Shown: positions 48,450-60,181 of the stretch, piece by piece
How the letters are laid out: the number at the start of each line of letters is the position of its first letter
Numbering within the stretch: position 1 is the stretch's first letter
Assembly (NCBI RefSeq): GCF_008831285.2
Contig: NC_045148.1
Location: 1,612,001-1,676,000, forward strand
Origin: Nymphaea colorata
Taxonomy: Eukaryota; Streptophyta; Magnoliopsida; Nymphaeales; Nymphaeaceae
Length of the DNA: 64,000 bases
Direction of reading: 5' to 3'
Translations under genes and position numbers: made by a program
The notes under the pieces: generated by a model
The model's input: the letters and a program-made list of their open reading frames with translations, nothing else
The model's database searches: none
Told to the model about the DNA's origin: nothing

Positions 48450-49010
48450 CGCGCCTGTCTCTAAGATCAACCATATTGTTAACAGATTTTTGCAGTGTGG
48501 GATAAACTTAGAGAAGAAAAACCATCATGTGGTTTGGAAATACGTTATGTTGTCCTTTTGCTCGTAGAGTTTTAAGAATTCTAAATATGAGAAAAAGAAA
48601 TATTTTTTTCATTTTAAAGTGATGGACTTTTATTAAGACTCCAATTCAATTTGTGCAATGGCCTTGTGACACAAATACAATTTCTATAGTTTCTCTTTTC
48701 TCTTACATAGACAAAGAATTCCTCATTTGATGAGATCGTAGACATCTACCTTCTTCAAGTGCAGTTAATAGTTTTTACAAAGCATTTTTTTTTATGGGCA
48801 CCAGATGGTGAAGGATGTTTCTCTGTACATCGTGTTTACAACTTATTTCAACCTTCTAGTGATGACTGGTTTCCTCATACTCTCTTTTGGGATGGGGGCC
48901 TTACTCAGCGATCCAAAACTTTTGTCTGGCTTATTTTGTTTGATTATATTCTGACTTAGAATACCTCAAAAGGTTTGGTTTTCATCTTGCGAGCAGGTGC
49001 CCATGATATT
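48450..49010 (+). mobile_element. LINE reverse-transcriptase 3' fragment (+ strand)
   Basis: The + strand gives KINHIVNRFLQCGINLEKK and HHVVWKYVM near 48460-48550, matching the segment just after the LINE polymerase core. Then 48790-48957 gives DGEGCFSVHRVYNLFQP and FVWLILFDYILT, the start of zf-RVT. A stop after DYILT and frame breaks show it is dead. Unlike the other two LINE scraps in the window, it lies on the + strand. Confidence 0.65.
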
Positions 49011-49391
49011 GTTGTGCCCAAGAAACTACCACTCACCTGTTGTGGTTTTGTTGTGAAGTGTTTCACGATTCCTATGCACTTAACTTTCTATTGAAGTCAC
49101 AAACACATACACAATTTGAAACCTAATCCATAGATCAATTAGAGTGAAAAACAAAAAAAATGACGTACTATTTGGAGAATTTAGTTGTTTACATTTTGGT
49201 AGGTCAATTGAAGCTCCAAGAATGATAATATTTATAGGAATGAAGTCATCTCAATTCAGTGTATACCATCCTTCATTTTGTATAATGTTTGGTTAATTTC
49301 TGGTACTTATGATTACAAGAATTAAGAGCTGAGTCTTATATGTAATCTTTGTTTTTTCGTGAGACTTATATTAATGTCATTCTCCATTCTG

Positions 49392-49397
<6 letters not shown>

Positions 49398-49423
<26 letters not shown>
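49398..49423. repeat. (CT)n microsatellite
   Basis: An uninterrupted CT run in intergenic sequence between the LINE fragment and the pseudogene. Confidence 0.9.
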
Positions 49424-49427
<4 letters not shown>

Positions 49428-49806
49428 TTCTCTATCTCTGTGACAATGAAAGGCTGCCCAACATCCATCCCTCTTACAACGAACGGCCGCCCAGAATACC
49501 TATTCCAGCGGCAAAAGTGAGGGTGTGTTTTGTTTCACTGTAGATCACGATGATCTACGTCACATCTGTAGATTTAAAGTTGGAAGCTCTTTTTATCCAA
49601 TCTTAAGTTCATGGTTTTTAACACGCGGATTTATAAGATCCACGTTACGAAGATATTGACAAACACATTTTTAATGCAACTTCGGAAGATATTCAAGTTT
49701 TGGCATATGATGCATCTTGAATGTTGATCGTCACTGCAATGACTTCAAAGGTTCTGACAAAGTTATCCTAACCTCCCTGTCGTCATCTCTGCCTCTCTCT
49801 CGCTCT

Positions 49807-50180
49807 CACATGCAATAGCAACTGGAACCCCACCATTGATTCCACCTTCAGTACGCAGACGATTCGGTTCTGTGTAATGAGCAGATATGAGGAATTCAGC
49901 TGTAGAAACGAAATTACCAGAGCAATTTTTTGCTTGTTTTGCAAGAGAGGCAGCTTTACTATGCCCATTATTCTCCATACCATACCACGTATACTTGCTA
50001 TGCAGAAGACAGCCCCAAGATTTCGTGTAAGGGCAATTCTGCTGACATTAAATGAAGGTATGATTCTAATATTGAAGCCACCATAACCATATAGCGTTGC
50101 TAGATGAAATCCATCGATTGCAAAATCTTCTGTCGCAACAATGAAGGTATTTTTGTCCCATACTTCCTTGAGAAAAAGAT
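49807..50180 (-). pseudogene. Prolyl oligopeptidase (POP) pseudogene fragment
   Basis: Prolyl oligopeptidase is a cytosolic serine peptidase that cuts short peptides after proline. On the - strand this stretch encodes about 120 residues of its catalytic domain: [41 protein letters not shown], then after a frameshift near 49980 the piece [28 protein letters not shown] and EGGINGG. The normal nucleophile motif is GGSNGG. Here the position before NGG is Ile, so the catalytic serine is lost. The rest of the gene is absent. No intron interrupts the stretch, which suggests a reverse-transcribed copy, though one large exon cannot be excluded. Confidence 0.8.
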
Positions 50181-50482
50181 CCGGTCAGACAAAAAAGAGA
50201 GGGTTCATCAGCAAGAGTTGAATTACGGATGAATGGAAAAACAGGCAGAAGGTTGATGGTTTCTGTCGATGGAAATGAGGGCTTCGAAGCCCTCTTCTCC
50301 TGCTGGAGAAAGACTTCCAGGCCTTCTTTTCCGGCGGGGCCGCCGGAAGAAAAAAAGCCTTTCACATGCCATGCAGAGGGTCAGAGGGAAAGAGAGGAGA
50401 AAGAACCTTCGGACTCTCCGTGACGAGGCCGCTTCTGGCCATCGAGAGAGAAGAGAGCAGCTAAAGAAGTTGGGTCGCCATG

Positions 50483-50516
<34 letters not shown>

Positions 50517-50518
50517 AA
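50483..50518. repeat. (CG)n/(GA)n compound microsatellite
   Basis: A CGCGCG run passes directly into a GA run. Confidence 0.9.
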
Positions 50519-50549
50519 GCTCAGCATGTTGAGGTTGGAGCTGCATTGT

Positions 50550-51989
50550 TAGGTGTACATGGTTTTTGCAATTGCCAGATCCCTACAGGAGTCCAGTGAG
50601 AGTATAATTTATGAGTCAGCAATATCAAGTTCCACTATACTGGACTTGGGATGAAGATTCATCCAAAGGGACGCCTTCTAAATGCAACTACTTCTTAGAA
50701 AATAGACGACCAGCTATATGGTTGGTTGGAAGAAGAAAAAGAAGACATTTTAGCATTGATCGCCATTGAAAGCTTATGATAGAACTTTATGATTTGCCCG
50801 AAAATTTAGCCAGTTATAGACTTTTAGTTGTAGTGATGAACATTGTGCTTCTCAGAGGAAGCCAAAAGCAGATGCAATATAGTTACATAATGTTTTTATG
50901 GTTATGTCTTTTACAATGTTATTCCAAACTTCGGCGTCAAGTATTTATTTTATTTTATAAATGTAATCACATTTCTGGAAAATACCTGCTGGGTGGTTAG
51001 GTTTTAAAATCGTATTTTAAAACACAAAAACGTGCTGTTAAATCAGTTCTTTCTATGCTTAAATAAGACCGGGATAGCAACCTGAACAAAGACCAGAATT
51101 TAAAAAATTTTCATGAATTTTAATCATTGGTTTTTCACTTCGCGTAGGATCAGCAGAAAATAAACTATTATATAATTCTTCTTAAACAAGGCTCTGAATT
51201 TTCTACAATGCATGCAAATCTTTTTCTAAAAAAAGAAAAGCCCAAAATGACGAAATTCCATCTATTTTTCTTATTTCTGTGGGATAAGGCAAAACATGTG
51301 TAAGGCAACGTTTGACTATGCTTTGGCTCTTAGACAAAGGACTCTCCCCGTCAAAAGGTTCAAAACGTTTGTCCAAACTGAACCATCCCCCTTATGTAGG
51401 GCCTGTTCCCCACTCACTTGTCAAGTATGAGAGTATTTAAATTTTCCTATAATAAGCGGGACAAAACTTTTGATAGACAAACTTTGCCAGAAAAAAATTT
51501 TCTATGACAAATCTTCTGCCTTCATTTAAACAGCAATTTAAGAGCTTGATCTTCGATGCCCACTTACACATAAAAATGTTCTATTTTCGTACCTTTTTTT
51601 TGTTCAAAAAGGAAGAGCTCTGGGCCGATTGTTACCGAGGGGATCGTGTTTTCCTTCTCTCCCTTCTACGTACGTGTCCATCTATAAGTCGAGAGAGCTG
51701 TGATATTACCAGCCTCTCGCAGCTTATTCGACTTTCTTGACGATGAAAAGCAGTTCTCTCTGTCATCCATACCTGTCACAACTAATCTCTCTCCCATCCC
51801 CTCTTTTCGTAAGAACCAATGTCGTCAATTCATTAAAGAGGAAGTGAGGAAAATCAAGTTGCGAAAATAATAAAAACAGACTTGGTACACGCGCATAAAA
51901 TCGTAAGCAGAAAACCAACTCTTCTCAACAATATCCCGGTCCAAGTTTCACACCGTAATGTTTTGACCCCAACTGAAACATCCAGGAAG
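50550..51989. other. Intergenic: 3' side of CSN8
   Basis: AT-rich, with no supportable gene. The part nearest 51990 should be the CSN8 3' UTR. Confidence 0.45.
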
Positions 51990-54943
51990 TCAGTGCTCCA
52001 GGTGGAAAACATACTCCGTCAAACTCTGCAGTTTACCAGGATCCAGTTTCTGCTCACTGACCACCGGCATTTTCTTCACTGTAAGCATCTGCAGAGTTGG
52101 GTCTATACTCCAGCCATGTTTCAGAGCATCTGCATAGAACATGGTGCACCAATAAGCAAGCACAGGAAAGAAAATCAGGAGTCGTCCTCGAAGTAACAAA
52201 CCATGTTTAAACCCTTAAACAACCTGGCTCATTGCAAGTGTCAACAAAGATCAAAATGCTGGAACGAGCATCCGATTATATTGAAGGAAGAATAGGGGAC
52301 ATGCATCTAATTGCGACACATTTATTATCAAGCAAAACAGAGAAAGATGCCTACATTTTGTGGCGTCGTCTTCACTCAACCCAAGAAACCGAGCTGTATC
52401 AGCAACACTTATGGTCGAATAAGCATTCAAGAGTAGCTGAAATATCCTGTTCCTGTACCTCTCTGCAAGATACAAATCATGATCTTCATAATGGAAGGAG
52501 GAAAATGAAGAATGAATACTATCAGATAATGAGGTGTAGAACATGTATGTGTCAATACATCTGCACGGATGCAGGTGTGTTCACATGGAAACAAAATAAG
52601 AACTAGGAAAAAACGAAAAAAAATGGACACGGCACAATGTGAATAAGAAAAGAAGCACAAATGAAAGGAAAAAAGTTACACAAAAGTTACAGAAACTAAA
52701 CATGGAGGTTTGATAGGCTTTTGCTTTTCCAAAGGTTTAGTAGCAATAGCAAACCATTTTCTCAATGAAGGGTTACACAACCGACAGTTTTTGAATTATG
52801 AAGCTACAAATGATTAGTCATATTCCATTTTAGTAAGGAAAGTATATGTTCCAAAGAGACTACAAACTACAAAGCATTTCCCTGGTGATATTTCTGTTTG
52901 CTCATCATGAGAAGAGCATAATTCTGAAAGTAATTTGTGAAATTTAATGGTTGGGACCATATTCATTCTCGAAATATGATTCATTTCCAAGAGCCTATCC
53001 ATGTTTTTGTGCCTTCCAAACTTAAGATCATAGCTGCAAATATCGTTTCTCGGGTTTTTATCGGTGAGGTTTTTCTCGGGTATTTATTGGCAAAGTTATT
53101 GTTTTGGAAAAAATCAAGGAAAATTTGGAGTTTTTTTTTAAATAAAAAAACAACTCGATAGCAAATGAAAGTGAAAGAACAAAAGGAAAATGGGTCAAAA
53201 GAGGGTTGACCACAATACGGATGACAGTAAACGAAGGTTTTCTAACCTCTCCATGCAGCATCCCCTGATTGCCTTAAGGAAAGCCTAATTCTCCACCTTT
53301 TTCTCACTAACTCCAAATGGTTTTCTCTTTTTCTTTCCCCGAACAAGCATGTGCTTTCCATTCTGATCCAGTTAAAGGAACTTGTCCATTACATGCTGAT
53401 GTTATACTTCCATCACCGGTTTGGTTCATTCACATTGTTTCATAAACAACATAACATTCTCCTCAATGCCCTTCAAGCTTGTCATAATCCATATGCATAA
53501 ATTTAGTATCTCAGCATTAGCTCTTCATCTTCTTTACATGAACGTTTTTTTGTACACAATGACACCAAAGCCTAATTCATCAATGTCGTTTTCAACGTTT
53601 TAAATGTCAACTGCCTACGCTTCTAATATACAATTCAAGGTCCACAATTATGTTTTTTTTTTCTCCAGACACCCTAGACAATTTCCTGTTCAAACTTGAA
53701 ACAAACAAAAAAATAGCCGTCTCTGTATACTAAAATTGCATAACGACATCACTCAATGAGCATAAACATTTGAATTTTGGGAATGCAACTTGTACTACGC
53801 TTATCATATGAATAAGAAAAACTTGTGGGTTCGCTGTATGGAAAAATAGGAGTTCTATCGGATAACAATAAACATATCCCAATTACAACCTAGGGGCACA
53901 AAGTTGGAACAACATAATTGTAGGAAGCATAAAAAAATGCATAAGCAACAGCTCAATTACCTACAACCAACGAAAAGAATATACAACAGTCTGCAGTGAT
54001 AACAGACATCGTTACTGCAGTTAGGAAACTCATTCATAACAGGAGCAAAGTCACGAAACATGCCTGTCAATGTGGATACAAGGGCCTGAATGTCTGGGCT
54101 CCAATCAAAACCATGAAAGGCTTCGTACACGCCAGCATAATCACGAGTCCAAAGACGCTGGCCGATTGCCCAGACAGCGACAAGCTCAGGCTGGCCTTCC
54201 TTAGTTGAGTTTGGGATACATTTCCATAGAAATCTGGCACTATTCCTGCACGGAGAAACTTCGATTGATTTAAAAACTAGCAACAAAAGGAAGAAACATT
54301 TTTCTTACTGCAAGAAAGATTAGAGTAACAGAAGTACATACTTACATATCCTGCACCAGCATGTAACCCAGGAGATGAATAGCATAAGGCCACTCATCCA
54401 CATAGGAGATACCTTGGGAAGCGACCTGATCCGCCATTGGAGAAATCAGAGACCATCCAAAATCCAAATGAAAAAATGAAAACCCAAAACCTCCCGAGGA
54501 CAATGTAAATGAAGAGCAAAAGAATCCTTGAGTGACATAAAACGAGGCCACGAAGTCGGACTTCAAAACCTAGGATTGCTATTGCGCGTTCTCATTTCTC
54601 ACTTCTAAAATAAATTTAGGGACTGAAAGACCACCACAGAGATATTTCAAACGGAAACCCCAGGCGAGAGCGGAACCCGCTTCCGCAAGTCCGACCGCCG
54701 GGATGAGGAGCAGCATCAATTCACACGCTGATACAATGAGAACCGTTCCAAAAGCACGGTAGCAAAGCAAATAGGAATTCCAAACCTCAGTACATAGGAT
54801 TCGCAACAATAAGCACGGGAGAGAGAGAGAGAGAGAGAGAGCACCTGGAGGCGTAGCTCGTCGCAGATGTCCGCGATCTTATCGTAAGACCTGGAGGAAA
54901 CAGCGTCCTTCAGCGGCGTCAGGTCCAGAGAAGAAGACGCCAT
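51990..54943 (-). CDS. CSN8: COP9 signalosome complex subunit 8 (5 exons, 202 aa)
   Basis: CSN8 (COP9/FUS7 in Arabidopsis) is one of the eight subunits of the COP9 signalosome, which removes NEDD8 from cullin-RING ubiquitin ligases and represses photomorphogenesis in the dark. Exons on the - strand: 54943-54845, 54425-54346, 54245-54064, 52462-52355 and 52129-51990. The protein aligns along its length with Arabidopsis CSN8 (about 197 aa): SYDKIADICDELRLQ, VDEWPYAIHLLGY, SARFLWKCIP, LWTRDYAGVYEA, FQLLLNAYSTIS, LGLSEDDAT and the end LQSLTEYVFHLEH. The middle is the PCI-like CSN8/PSMD8/eIF3K helical region. Four borders are GT-AG. Intron 3 (1.6 kb) keeps frame only with a GC donor (ACAG|GCATGT), a likely GC-AG intron. 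A GA microsatellite lies just inside intron 1. Confidence 0.93.
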
Positions 54944-56325
54944 CTCCGCCCTCTTCCTCTCTTCTCCCTAAACCCTTCGTCCTCCTTAGCAAGGGGTTTC
55001 TCCTTTTCACCTTCCGGGCTCCCTCCTCCTCCTACGGTCCTACCTGATACACACCTTCCCGCCGTCTCGTCTTCCCTCTGCCCCCTTTCTTCCGTCCCTC
55101 GTCTCGTCTGCGGCCTCTGCTTTCTGATTCGGATCGAGAACCAATGAATTGGATCGCGATGTCGTCCAGCGCTCTTCTTTTATTCTTTTTGATGTTTATT
55201 AGGGGAATCATCTCATCTTCCACGTAAAAACTCTAAAATCGGTTTCCTCTCGCTCGCTTCATGTTTAAATAGATCTACGCACAGGACATATGGTTCACTG
55301 TTTGCAATTGAAAAGAACAACACATTAGAACGTAACGGCAACAATGAAATTCAATTCCTTAAATATGATCCGCTCCACGACCTCTCACTTTTGGATAATG
55401 GATTGAGTTAGGATTACTTTACCCTGCACTGGGATCTTCCCTTGGACAAGTGGGATCGGTCCATCACAATTTAGAGTCGACTCGGTTTTTGAAGCAGAAG
55501 AACCAAACTGACCTTCCAAGGATTTTAAAGTTCCTTCTTAATATTAGACCATTTATATGAACACTGCCATTATTTATGAACTGCTTTAACTTATTGAGAT
55601 GCCCAAAATAATGACAAAATTTGAAAAAAAAAAATTCCAGTTTCTACATCGATCCAACATAAGTTCTCATAACTCTTTTGTTCTTGATTAAAGAAAGACC
55701 ATCAACTATGCTTTCTGCATTTTCCATTCTAGAAGGAACGATTATGCTCTGAGCCGAATTTAAGAACGAGAAAGCACAGTTTCTACCAAAAGCTCCTCAT
55801 CTTGTTAACACCTTCAGTTGCGTGCTCCTCATCTGGCTTGCGCTAAATTCTATATATTTTGTCAATGTTTGGTTGGTCCTGCATTGATTTTTTGTTCACA
55901 ACGCAATTTCAATTCATTGGTTGTATAATAATCCAGAGTACCAAAAGAGATGGGAAAATCTCGTCCTATCAATGAAACTGTACACACAAAAAGGTAGAAT
56001 ATATACATATATAGATATATAGGCATATCATGAGAGCAGGGACAAAGAAAAATTATTGTTTTCTTGAATCAGATGGAACAAACAAAGGCACCGAGAAGCA
56101 CCTGCTTCTGCAGGGCTCCAAATCGATCAGCCTTGGTTAATGAACTCAAGAAAAATGGAAGAGGAAGAGCTAAGGAAAGAAAGGGTTAAGCCAAAAGGCA
56201 TGACATCATGCAATGTATCACCGGCCGGCCGGCCGGCTAACCTGAGCTAACCTAACCTAACAAAGTCTTGGGCTGGATGCAATGGGGAAATTAGCCTTTC
56301 TCATGGAGCAACGCAATCGGACACC
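54944..56325. other. CSN8 upstream region and 3' side of the CEEC-repeat gene
   Basis: GC-rich leader and promoter sequence of CSN8 up to about 55150, then AT-rich sequence. (CCGG)4 at 56221-56237 is a short self-complementary CG tract about 90 bases past the next gene's stop codon. No additional gene found. Confidence 0.4.
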
Positions 56326-56907
56326 TTATGGAAACTCATAGTAGTGGTACCAACTGCGCTCGTCCTCACCCTCACCCTCAAATTCTGCATGCCAATGCTC
56401 ACGTTCATCAGACCAGTGGTGATGCTCCTCCTCTTCTTCTTCGCATTCTTCGCACTCATGGTGGTGCTCCTCTTCCTCTTCCCATTCATGGTGGCGGTGC
56501 TCCTCTTCTTCTTCGCATTCCTCGCACTCATGGTGGCGGTGCTCCTCCTCCTCTTCGCATTCTTCACACTCATGGTGACGGTGCTCCTCCTCCTCTTCGC
56601 ATTCTTCACACTCATGGCGACGCTCTTCCTCCTCGTGGTGGTGGCGCTCTTCCTCCTCGCATTCTTCGCACTCATGGTGATGCTCTTCTTCCTCGCACTC
56701 TTCGCATTCGTGGTGAAAACGCCACCACTTTTGATCGTGAATTGGCTGGCTGTCTGCCGTCACATTGCTCATCCTAGTGATGTTGTTAATGATGTTGGTC
56801 ATGTTGACCTGAACTGTTTCCACTTTGGGGACGTCCCTTAGTTCTCTTCCTCCATTGGCAGCACACAAGAACAAGGCCGTGGATAGTAAGAGAGGAAGAA
56901 GAGACAT
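56326..56907 (-). CDS. Secreted His/Cys/Glu-rich repeat protein (CEEC repeats), function unknown, 193 aa
   Basis: I do not recognise this family. It is an intronless frame on the - strand with its own TATA box. Residues 1-20 form a clear signal peptide (LLPLLLSTALFLCAA), so the product should enter the secretory pathway. Residues 21-64 are ordinary sequence with three N-glycosylation sequons (N35, N42, N48). From about 65 to 165 the chain is a tandem repeat of about 14 residues, HHECEECEEEEEHR: six copies keep the CEEC pair, giving 12 cysteines, and two copies have lost it. A tail with Trp, Glu and aromatic residues ends HYYEFP. Dense His, CxxC pairs and acidic runs suggest metal binding in the cell wall or apoplast. 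That is inference. Other frames are open across the repeat but lack the signal peptide. Confidence 0.75.
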   Translation of the reverse strand: MSLLPLLLSTALFLCAANGGRELRDVPKVETVQVNMTNIINNITRMSNVTADSQPIHDQKWWRFHHECEECEEEEHHHECEECEEEERHHHEEEERRHECEECEEEEEHRHHECEECEEEEEHRHHECEECEEEEEHRHHEWEEEEEHHHECEECEEEEEEHHHWSDEREHWHAEFEGEGEDERSWYHYYEFP

Positions 56908-56977
56908 GGTTGCTCACTAGATTAGATTGAACAAGGAAACCAGATGGATAGAGTAAGGACATAGGAGATATCATGGA

Positions 56978-56985
56978 TTTATATA
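56978..56985 (-). promoter_or_regulatory. TATA box of the CEEC-repeat gene
   Basis: On the - strand TATATAAA lies about 70 bases before the start codon at 56907, leaving a leader of roughly 40 bases. It supports this reading frame as a transcribed gene. Confidence 0.6.
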
Positions 56986-59080
56986 GACGGCGAGACCAAC
57001 TTGCGATTTATTTATGCACTCCTTCGGTCCATGGTTGTTCAACTAGTTTTCCAAATAGAGCAGTTAAGAAAGGTTAGCGATTATGATAAATATTTGATAT
57101 ACACCTATCAGCGTTCGTAGTCATTAGTTTATTTTTAATGTTGCATGCGTTATGATTCCTTCAAGAAGACTAACACTTTCTCAAGATATTGCACACTGAT
57201 GTTGGCGAATCCCATATAATATTTAGTTCGAAACTAGCCAATTCTGGAATAATGGTCAGGATTTCTTGATTACCTACTACTTTTCCATGCACATTTCATT
57301 AGTTTTGAGTTCACGTTAAGTCCATATATACTTGCATATTGTTTCAATTCGTGGTTCATTTGGCAATGGGAATTGATGCTTGCATATTTGGAATTCAATC
57401 TATGTGTGTATTCCCCCATAAACGTGAAGATTAGATGACTGAATTTTTTGAGATAAACCACATTTTTGTTAGGAAAAGACAAATAATAATTTATTGGCAT
57501 ATATATGCCCCCCCATTTTCTGATTTACTAGAAATAACGCACATTTTATGGATTTTGAATGAATATGGACTTTAATGGCATGAGGATAGGAGATTATGGT
57601 CTCTGTGGATAAATTTAAGCCAGTTATGTTGCATTTAGGTATGTGATAAGCAGGGATGCAAAGGCAAGAGCAGTCTTCCATGTTCAATTAGTGGCGAAGT
57701 AAGTTCAGACTAATGAGATTGCCGATTTAAGTATAAGCCACAAACAGGTATCAAATGGGGTGTCAGTGGATTTGATTTAGATCTGATATCTGACAGAAAT
57801 ACTTCAAACAAGTCAGATACGGAAAAATTTTAGCATCTGATTGAGAAATCGGATTGGATTCGCATCTAAAAAATGGCATTCAATTGAATAAATATCCAAC
57901 CACATCTGAATTCATAAGTGAATTTGGATTTAGTTTTAAACAAGTGTCCTATATCCAATATCAGTACATTTTGGAAAATGGATCTTAACATATAATAATG
58001 TGGTTTGGATTCGGCAGCATATTTAGTATTCATATTTGGATATGAAAATGCTGGATCTGTTATCCAAACACCTTTCCGTTGGATCCCAGATCTCATTGTA
58101 CCCAAGTCAGATCCATGTTCTTGAGAAATAAGCTTGATCGGAAAAATCATGTCATGTGGCATATTTTGTTCTATAAACCTTCAATCTGGAGGGCTTTGAA
58201 TCTTGAAACCTATGTTCCATATGATGAGCCAATGTAAAAATGTGGAATTACAACAAACAGATCTGGCTGTGCTTCTTTAGCAAGGTGTCTTAACCTCTGA
58301 TTAGCATATTGAGACACAGGAGCTGCAAGCTTGAACATGTCAAGCACCAGCTCTGGTAACAAATTGACAAGAACTTCTTGTGATTATGTGTTCATCTGTT
58401 CTAAAGATTTATCTCGAAAGGCTGACTCTTTTGTGATCATCCAAAGAAAAAACCGAACTTGTGATCATGCCAAGAGATGAACCTTGTGTATTAGAACCCT
58501 GACTTGCTTGCAACTTGAAATTCAAGTCCAACCCTTTACCCAGGTGAACGAAGCTCTTGTCAGCCAAGGGGTTGGACCTGATTAATTTAACCCGATTAGA
58601 TTAGTCTGTTTAATTACTTTTATTGGTCAACTAATATGTATTATAATCCAAGTATTCTCGTTAGCAGATTTATATTTTAGTCCCTGTTTATGGTCCAAAG
58701 AGCAATGCTTACTATTTCATTGGTGAAATACCCAACCATAAACTAACATCTTAATTTCTTTTCATTTTCAGCCCGGCCTTTTAGATGTCATGAACGTCTC
58801 GGGTTGGTATGATCCAAAACGGCATGTGTTAATGGAAAGTAAACCAAACTCTCTTCAAGTTGTAACAATGTGAATATGATCAAATTCACTGAGCTTTATC
58901 TCCAATAATAAACTAGTTTGGCTTAAACTGGCAAGCGTTTGCCCACCCTCAGCTTTCCGAAACATACACACACGCACCCACACACACTAAAAAGTCCACT
59001 TAGGAGTCGTTTGATTGCAGGGACATTCTGTCAGTGGCCCATGATTAGGACATGTTCATAGAACATTAGCTCTAGTAAGG
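56986..59080. other. Intergenic, no gene seen
   Basis: AT-rich sequence. 57760-58110 holds GATCTGAATT/GGATTTGGATT-like words typical of a decayed dispersed repeat. Short frames on the - strand have no domain. Confidence 0.45.
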
Positions 59081-59084
59081 GATG

Positions 59085-59290
59085 GAAGCAAGGGGCCGGT
59101 AGGGGCCCTAGCCCACCTTGATTAAAAAATATATATATATATATCAAATTTTATGTATAAATTTTTTTAAAAAAAAAAGTTTAACCTAGATAAAATTTTG
59201 AAAACTTATATTTCGGTCTTGTTAAAATTTTGAAATTATAGTTTGGCTCTTGCAACGAAAAATTTCTAGCTCTACCCTTGCTTCTAATAA
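59085..59290. mobile_element. MITE-like sequence with short inverted ends
   Basis: Begins near GGAAGCAAGGGGCC and ends near CCCTTGCTTC, with an AT-rich centre carrying a TA run and repeated AAAATTTTGAAA words. The ends are inversely related over about 10 bases. No target duplication was defined, so the class is uncertain. Confidence 0.35.
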
Positions 59291-60181
59291 TTCATGGGCT
59301 GGCTCCAATTTTTGGGTAGTTTCTTGAAACACTCGCAAAATATCTTTACTACCAAACAACCCCTAAGAGTTATGCGTAGCCGAAAGCAGGTTTCATTGTG
59401 TCTGCAGTGTCTCAATAGATCAGGGTTCAGAGTGGCCTGTTGGACTTGGGTGATGAAAGCTGCTCTGATTTTGAAAATAATTAGGTTAAGAACTTTGTGT
59501 TGAAAAAAGAGGCTAGCTATCTGGTTTTGTGGAGATTAGCTTATATAAAGTATATTTGAGGAAAAAGGCTAACAACTCTACTCTAGCTTTGAATATTAGC
59601 TTTGAGAACTTTGAGTTGCAGAAGACAAGAAGTGGACAGTAGTCAAGTTGCTTATCTTGCAGTTTGGTGAAGTTCTGCTAACCCCAACTGATCAATCAAC
59701 TTAATTTGGTGACCTTCTCAGCTTCCAATCAATTAAAGAATTAACAGCAACAGAAACCATGAGCTCCAGGGGTAAGTGCAGCTCAGCAGGAAGGAGAGAG
59801 GCCGATACTTCCCCCTTGAGGCAAATAAATAAGTAAATGGAGCTGCCTTCCTGACGCTCAGCTCAGCTTGTGTCTCACTTAGCCAAGCCAAGTTTGAGCT
59901 TGTAACTCCTTCAAGTGAGCTTGAGCGAAGCCTCAATAAGAGGGATTGTCCCGAGGGACATTGTATAATTGATCGGACTGGAGGGTTGGTGAAAATCTGG
60001 TCATTAGTTCGATTATTATAGGCATTGTTCATCTGGATTGCGCTATTTGATGGGTGTTGCGCTCCTCACTAAAATCCCAAAGCAACTCTAGACCCCGAGA
60101 GAAAGAAGAGAAAGCAAGAGGCTTTGGCCTCTTCAGGATATCTCCCTCTCTTCTATAAAAAATGATGGGTTGCCCCATTTA

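Noticed and set aside
56301-56675. Alternative - strand frame rich in Lys/Arg/Ser repeats
   Set aside because: It starts inside the repeat array and lacks any non-repetitive N-terminus. It is a shifted reading of the same repeat.
56328-56841. Long + strand frames (149 and 165 aa) opposite the CEEC-repeat gene
   Set aside because: They are the complement of the repeat, which keeps several frames open. They have no promoter or unique sequence comparable to the - strand frame with its signal peptide and TATA box.
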